From: Pseudomonadota bacterium
Lineage (GTDB): Bacteria; Pseudomonadota; Gammaproteobacteria; Burkholderiales; Burkholderiaceae_B
Assembly: GCA_023432075.1 (NCBI GenBank)
Contig: JAEYVD010000181.1
Coordinates: forward strand, 1 to 8,849
Reading direction: 5' to 3'
DNA: 8,849 nucleotides
Part shown: positions 6,628-8,849 of the stretch, piece after piece
Layout of the letters: each line of letters opens with the position of its first letter
How positions within the stretch are numbered: the stretch's first letter is position 1
Program-made: the position numbers and the translations under genes
The notes under the pieces: generated by a model
The model's database searches: none
The model's input: the letters and a program-made list of their open reading frames with translations, nothing else
What the model was told of the DNA's origin: nothing

Positions 6628-6669
6628 CGATTCCTTCACTAAGATGAATCCTGTTCATCCCAGGAATCG
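6628..6669. promoter_or_regulatory. Nested inverted repeats upstream of lysR, likely LysR-type operator
   Basis: The inner element is GATGAATCCTGTTCATC (6643-6659), a perfect dyad with 6-bp arms and a 5-base centre. It contains the T-N11-A pattern of LysR-family binding sites. An outer perfect 8-bp inverted repeat flanks it: CGATTCCT (6628-6635) and AGGAATCG (6662-6669). The right outer arm includes AGGA (6662-6665), the apparent ribosome-binding site of lysR, seven bases before its ATG at 6673. The DNA could be an autoregulatory operator. In RNA, the two stems could stack and hide the ribosome-binding site if transcription starts upstream of 6628. The inner dyad is offset, with spacers of 7 and 2 bases. 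Both roles are inference; the symmetry itself is certain. Confidence 0.55.
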
Positions 6670-6672
6670 CCC

Positions 6673-7557
6673 ATGTTCGCCACGCTTCCCGTCACTGCGC
6701 TGCGCACGTTCGAGGCCGCCGCGCGACTGCGCAGTTTCAAGCTCGCCGCGGCCGAACTGTCCGTCACCCCGACGGCGGTGTCGCATCAGGTCAAGGCACT
6801 GGAACGCCATGTGGGGTGCGCGCTGTTCGATCGCGTTCCGCGCGGCGTGCGGCTGACCGACCAGGGGGCGCGCCTCTTTGCCGGCGTGCATGGCGCGTTG
6901 CTGGACGTGGCGCAGACGCTGGACGCCTTGCGGCCCGCGCCGGAATCCGGCGCGCTCACCGTGTCCACGACGCATTCCTTTGCGGCGTTGTGGCTCGTGC
7001 CCCGGCTGGGGCGCTTTCACGAGGCCTACCCGCAGTATCAAGTGCGTCTGGATACGTCGCCTGATCCCGTGGACCTGCTGAAGGACGCCAGCGTGGACGT
7101 CGCCATCCGCTACAGCCGGGCGCGCTATCCCGCATTGCACGCGGCCTGCGCGCTGCCCGAATGGTTCGGGGTATACGGCGCGCCGGCGCAGGTTGCCCGT
7201 GCGGGCCGGCGGGCGCCGGCCCTGGTGACGGTGCGCTGGCGCGACTCGCCCTTATACGAACAGGGGTGGCAGGCGTGGTGCGAAGCCGCCGGCCTGCCCG
7301 CATGGAAGCGGCCGGTGGCGGAGCACGCCTACACCGAGGAACACTACGCGCTGCAGGCCGCCATTGCCGGGCAGGGGCTGGTGCTGGCCAGTTCGGTGAT
7401 GGTGTCCGACAGCGTGGCCGCGGGCACGCTCGCGCCTTATCGGCCCGAGGTCCGGGTGCCGGGCGCGGCGTACACTGCGCTGTGCGCGCCGGGGCGCGAG
7501 CGTCATCCGCCCGTCAAGGCATTCCTTGCATGGTTGCGCAAGGCCTTCCAAGGCTAG
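6673..7557 (+). CDS. LysR-family transcriptional regulator (GcvA-like), divergent from FMN oxidoreductase
   Basis: The 294-aa length is typical of LysR regulators. An N-terminal winged HTH (about 6-65) shows LRTFEAAARLRSFKLAAAEL, TPTAVSHQVKALE as the recognition helix, and RGVRLTDQG as the wing. The effector-binding domain covers about 90-290. It includes TTHSFAALWLVPRLGRFHEAYPQ (about 98-120, shown here for its SFAALWLVPRLGRF core) and DVAIRYSRARYP, a pattern of the GcvA-like subgroup. The ATG at 6673 has AGGA seven bases upstream. LysR regulators usually act as tetramers on a divergent neighbour and on their own gene, so the minus-strand oxidoreductase is the probable target, with the dyads between them as candidate sites. 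The effector cannot be predicted. No truncation or frameshift is seen. Confidence 0.92.
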   Translation: MFATLPVTALRTFEAAARLRSFKLAAAELSVTPTAVSHQVKALERHVGCALFDRVPRGVRLTDQGARLFAGVHGALLDVAQTLDALRPAPESGALTVSTTHSFAALWLVPRLGRFHEAYPQYQVRLDTSPDPVDLLKDASVDVAIRYSRARYPALHAACALPEWFGVYGAPAQVARAGRRAPALVTVRWRDSPLYEQGWQAWCEAAGLPAWKRPVAEHAYTEEHYALQAAIAGQGLVLASSVMVSDSVAAGTLAPYRPEVRVPGAAYTALCAPGRERHPPVKAFLAWLRKAFQG

Positions 7558-7558
7558 T

Positions 7559-7592
7559 GGCCGGCCGCGCGCGGCATCCAAGGTGCGCGCAC
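7559..7592. other. Cluster of GC palindromes between the two lysR genes
   Basis: Immediately after the first lysR stop codon lie GGCCGGCC (7559-7566), GCCGCGCGCGGC (7564-7575) and GTGCGCGCAC (7583-7592), all perfect palindromes. They could fold in RNA and help end transcription, but there is no U-tract. GC-only palindromes arise readily by chance at this base composition. The rest of the 127-base gap contains TTGACG at 7627-7632, a good -35 match without a convincing -10. Confidence 0.3.
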
Positions 7593-7684
7593 GCGCGGCG
7601 GGACAGGATGCGCACGAGCGGGTACATTGACGTCGCCGCCCGAGTGAGGCGTTCGCGTTTTCAGACTACGGAGTGCGCCTCGCC

Positions 7685-8590
7685 GTGAACCGATTCCATG
7701 AAATGACGGTATTTCTTGCGGTCGCCGACGCAGGCAGCTTTGCCGCGGCAGCGCGCCGGCTGGAGATGTCCGCGCCCAGCGTCACGCGCAGCGTGGCCGC
7801 GCTGGAACGCCGGCTGGGCGCCTTGCTGCTGGTGCGCACGACGCGAAGCCTGCGCCTGACCGAGGCCGGCCAGCGCTACGCCGCCGATTGCCGCCGCATC
7901 CTCGAAGAGGTCGAGCAGGCCGATGACGCGGCGGCGGGCGCGATGGCGGTCCCGCGGGGTGCCCTGTCCATCACCGCGCCCGCGCTGTTCGGCGAGCTGC
8001 ACGTGATGCCGGCGGTGCTGGGCTATCTGCGCGAGCATCGCCAGGTGTCGGTGCGCGCGTTGCTGGTGGACCGCGTGGTGAACCTGGTGGACGAGGACAT
8101 CGACGTGGCCGTGCGGATCGGCGCGCTGCCGGACTCGTCGCTGACGGCGGTGCCGGTGGGCCATGTGCGCCGCGTGGTGTGCGCCGCGCCGGGATTCCTG
8201 CGCGACCAGGGCGAGCCGGCCGACCCGGAATCGCTGCATCGCTTCTGCACCATCACCGCGGCGATGGAAGGCCGCGGGCCGCAATGGCGCTTCCTGCAGG
8301 ACGGCCAGAGCCTCCGCTTGAACATGCAGTCGCAATTGACCGTCACCTCGTTTCAGGCGGCCGTGGCGGCTGCCCGGGAAGGCTGGGGCCTGACCCAGGT
8401 GATGTCGTATCAGGTGGCTCCGCATCTGGCCAGTGGCGCCTTGCAGGTGGTGTTGCGCGACTTCGAGATGCCCCCCGTGCCCGTTCATCTGGTGTATCCG
8501 GAAGGGCGCAAAAGCTCGGCCAAGGTGCGCAGCTTTGTCGATTTCTGTGTAGAGGCGCTGCGCCGCGATCTGGCCGCGCTGCCGGCCTGA
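7685..8590 (+). CDS. LysR-family transcriptional regulator (CrgA-like subgroup)
   Basis: This is a 301-aa LysR regulator. The N-terminus NRFHEMTVFLAVADAGSFAA, followed by the recognition helix SAPSVTRSVAALERRLGALL and wing RTTRSLRLTEAGQRY, is characteristic of the CrgA-like subgroup. The effector domain begins around residue 88 (GALSITAPALFGELHV). It includes DIDVAVRIGALPDSSL and ends with HLVYPEGRKSSAKVRSFVDF, a standard subgroup ending. I prefer the GTG at 7685 because it gives the usual family N-terminus and has GGAG eleven bases upstream. A GTG at 7673 in the same frame would add four residues, but that GGAG would then overlap the start codon. The gene is co-oriented with the downstream GST-like gene 104 bases away, rather than divergent, so the target is uncertain. 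Confidence 0.9.
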   Translation: MNRFHEMTVFLAVADAGSFAAAARRLEMSAPSVTRSVAALERRLGALLLVRTTRSLRLTEAGQRYAADCRRILEEVEQADDAAAGAMAVPRGALSITAPALFGELHVMPAVLGYLREHRQVSVRALLVDRVVNLVDEDIDVAVRIGALPDSSLTAVPVGHVRRVVCAAPGFLRDQGEPADPESLHRFCTITAAMEGRGPQWRFLQDGQSLRLNMQSQLTVTSFQAAVAAAREGWGLTQVMSYQVAPHLASGALQVVLRDFEMPPVPVHLVYPEGRKSSAKVRSFVDFCVEALRRDLAALPA

Positions 8591-8606
8591 CCGGTTTATT
8601 TCATTT

Positions 8607-8627
8607 CCGGCAAGAGTGTCTTGCCGG
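8607..8627 (+). terminator. Perfect 9-bp hairpin after the second lysR gene
   Basis: CCGGCAAGA (8607-8615), loop GTG, TCTTGCCGG (8619-8627) form a perfect stem 17 bases after the lysR stop codon. No U-tract follows on the plus strand; instead the stem is preceded by the T-rich TTTATTTCATTT. The position fits a transcription terminator or mRNA 3'-end structure, but it is not a textbook intrinsic terminator. Confidence 0.5.
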
Positions 8628-8657
8628 CGCCGGCCGTTCTCCATTGGCGCGGGCAGG

Positions 8658-8686
8658 CTCAAGATGGTGGCTCGAATCCACCTGAG
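8658..8686 (+). promoter_or_regulatory. Leader dyad just before the GST-like gene
   Basis: GGTGG (8666-8670) and CCACC (8678-8682) pair around a 7-base loop. After a 4-base bulge the stem continues with CTCA (8658-8661) and TGAG (8683-8686). The right side runs into GAGAG (8684-8688), the only purine-rich candidate ribosome-binding site before the ATG at 8695. It may be an operator, a leader structure or chance. Confidence 0.3.
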
Positions 8687-8694
8687 AGCCTCCG

Positions 8695-8849
8695 ATGCCA
8701 TCCACCTCCTCGCAATCCGCCCCGGCGCAACCCGCCGCGCCGCTCAAGTTCTACAGCTTCGCGCTTTCCGGCCACGCGCATCGTGTCGCGCTGATGCTGT
8801 CGCTGCTGGACGTGCCGCACCAACGCATCGACGTGGATCTGCGTCAGCG
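8695..8849 (+). CDS. Glutathione S-transferase-like protein (N-terminal part only)
   Basis: Only the first 51 codons plus two bases lie in the window. After a Ser/Ala/Pro/Gln-rich leader of about 16 residues, the sequence LKFYSFALSGHAHRVALMLS, then LLDVPHQRIDVDL, matches the thioredoxin-fold N-terminal domain of cytosolic GSTs: first strand, the SGHAHR loop with the likely glutathione-activating Ser25, then the first helix. GSTs conjugate or reduce electrophiles and peroxides with glutathione. The ATG at 8695 has a weak GAGAG six bases upstream. The preceding lysR gene may regulate it. The C-terminal domain is not visible, so the subclass cannot be assigned. Confidence 0.8.
   Translation, partial: MPSTSSQSAPAQPAAPLKFYSFALSGHAHRVALMLSLLDVPHQRIDVDLRQ

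Noticed and set aside
7627..7655. TTGACG as the -35 element of a promoter for the second lysR gene
   Set aside because: The -35 hexamer is good, but no plausible -10 hexamer occurs 16-18 bases downstream.
7661..8701. 346-codon minus-strand open frame opposite the second lysR gene
   Set aside because: It has the same His/Gln/Arg-rich antisense composition, and the plus strand encodes an unmistakable LysR regulator.

Overview
The window is GC-rich, with strongly G/C-biased third codon positions and tightly packed genes. By gene content and protein style it most resembles the chromosome of a betaproteobacterium of the Alcaligenaceae (Achromobacter/Bordetella-like). That assignment is inference; no rRNA or other taxonomic marker is present. 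I see no tRNA, rRNA, CRISPR array, insertion sequence, integrase or phage gene. This looks like ordinary chromosome carrying metabolic and regulatory genes, not a mobile island.

Layout. Positions 1-1562 hold a nitric-oxide stress pair: the 3' part of a flavohemoprotein NO dioxygenase (hmp, cut by the left edge) and the Rrf2-family [Fe-S] NO sensor NsrR directly downstream on the same strand. Positions 1669-5936 are four more plus-strand genes: a DadA-type FAD D-amino acid dehydrogenase, a ten-helix EamA/DMT transporter, a monofunctional proline dehydrogenase-family enzyme, and an AraC-family regulator 20 bases after it. The last two are probably co-transcribed.

Positions 5876-7557 hold a divergent pair: a minus-strand flavodoxin-fold NAD(P)H/FMN oxidoreductase, whose 3' end overlaps the AraC gene tail to tail by 61 bp, and a plus-strand GcvA-like LysR regulator. 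The 122-bp region between their starts carries nested inverted repeats, one a perfect T-N11-A dyad of the LysR-box type. Positions 7685-8590 are a second LysR regulator (CrgA-like subgroup). From 8695 the window ends inside a glutathione S-transferase-like gene. No gene-free stretch exceeds 300 bases.

How the genes may work together. Hmp and NsrR form a plausible sensor-effector unit. The dehydrogenase, transporter and PRODH-family genes suggest amino-acid catabolism and export, but no direct link between them is visible. The oxidoreductase is probably controlled by its divergent LysR neighbour. No clearly novel multi-gene system is visible. The items most worth a second look are an apparent Lys-to-Asp change in the proline dehydrogenase active-site motif, the nested dyad that includes the lysR ribosome-binding site, and an in-frame 15-bp tandem repeat in the AraC linker.
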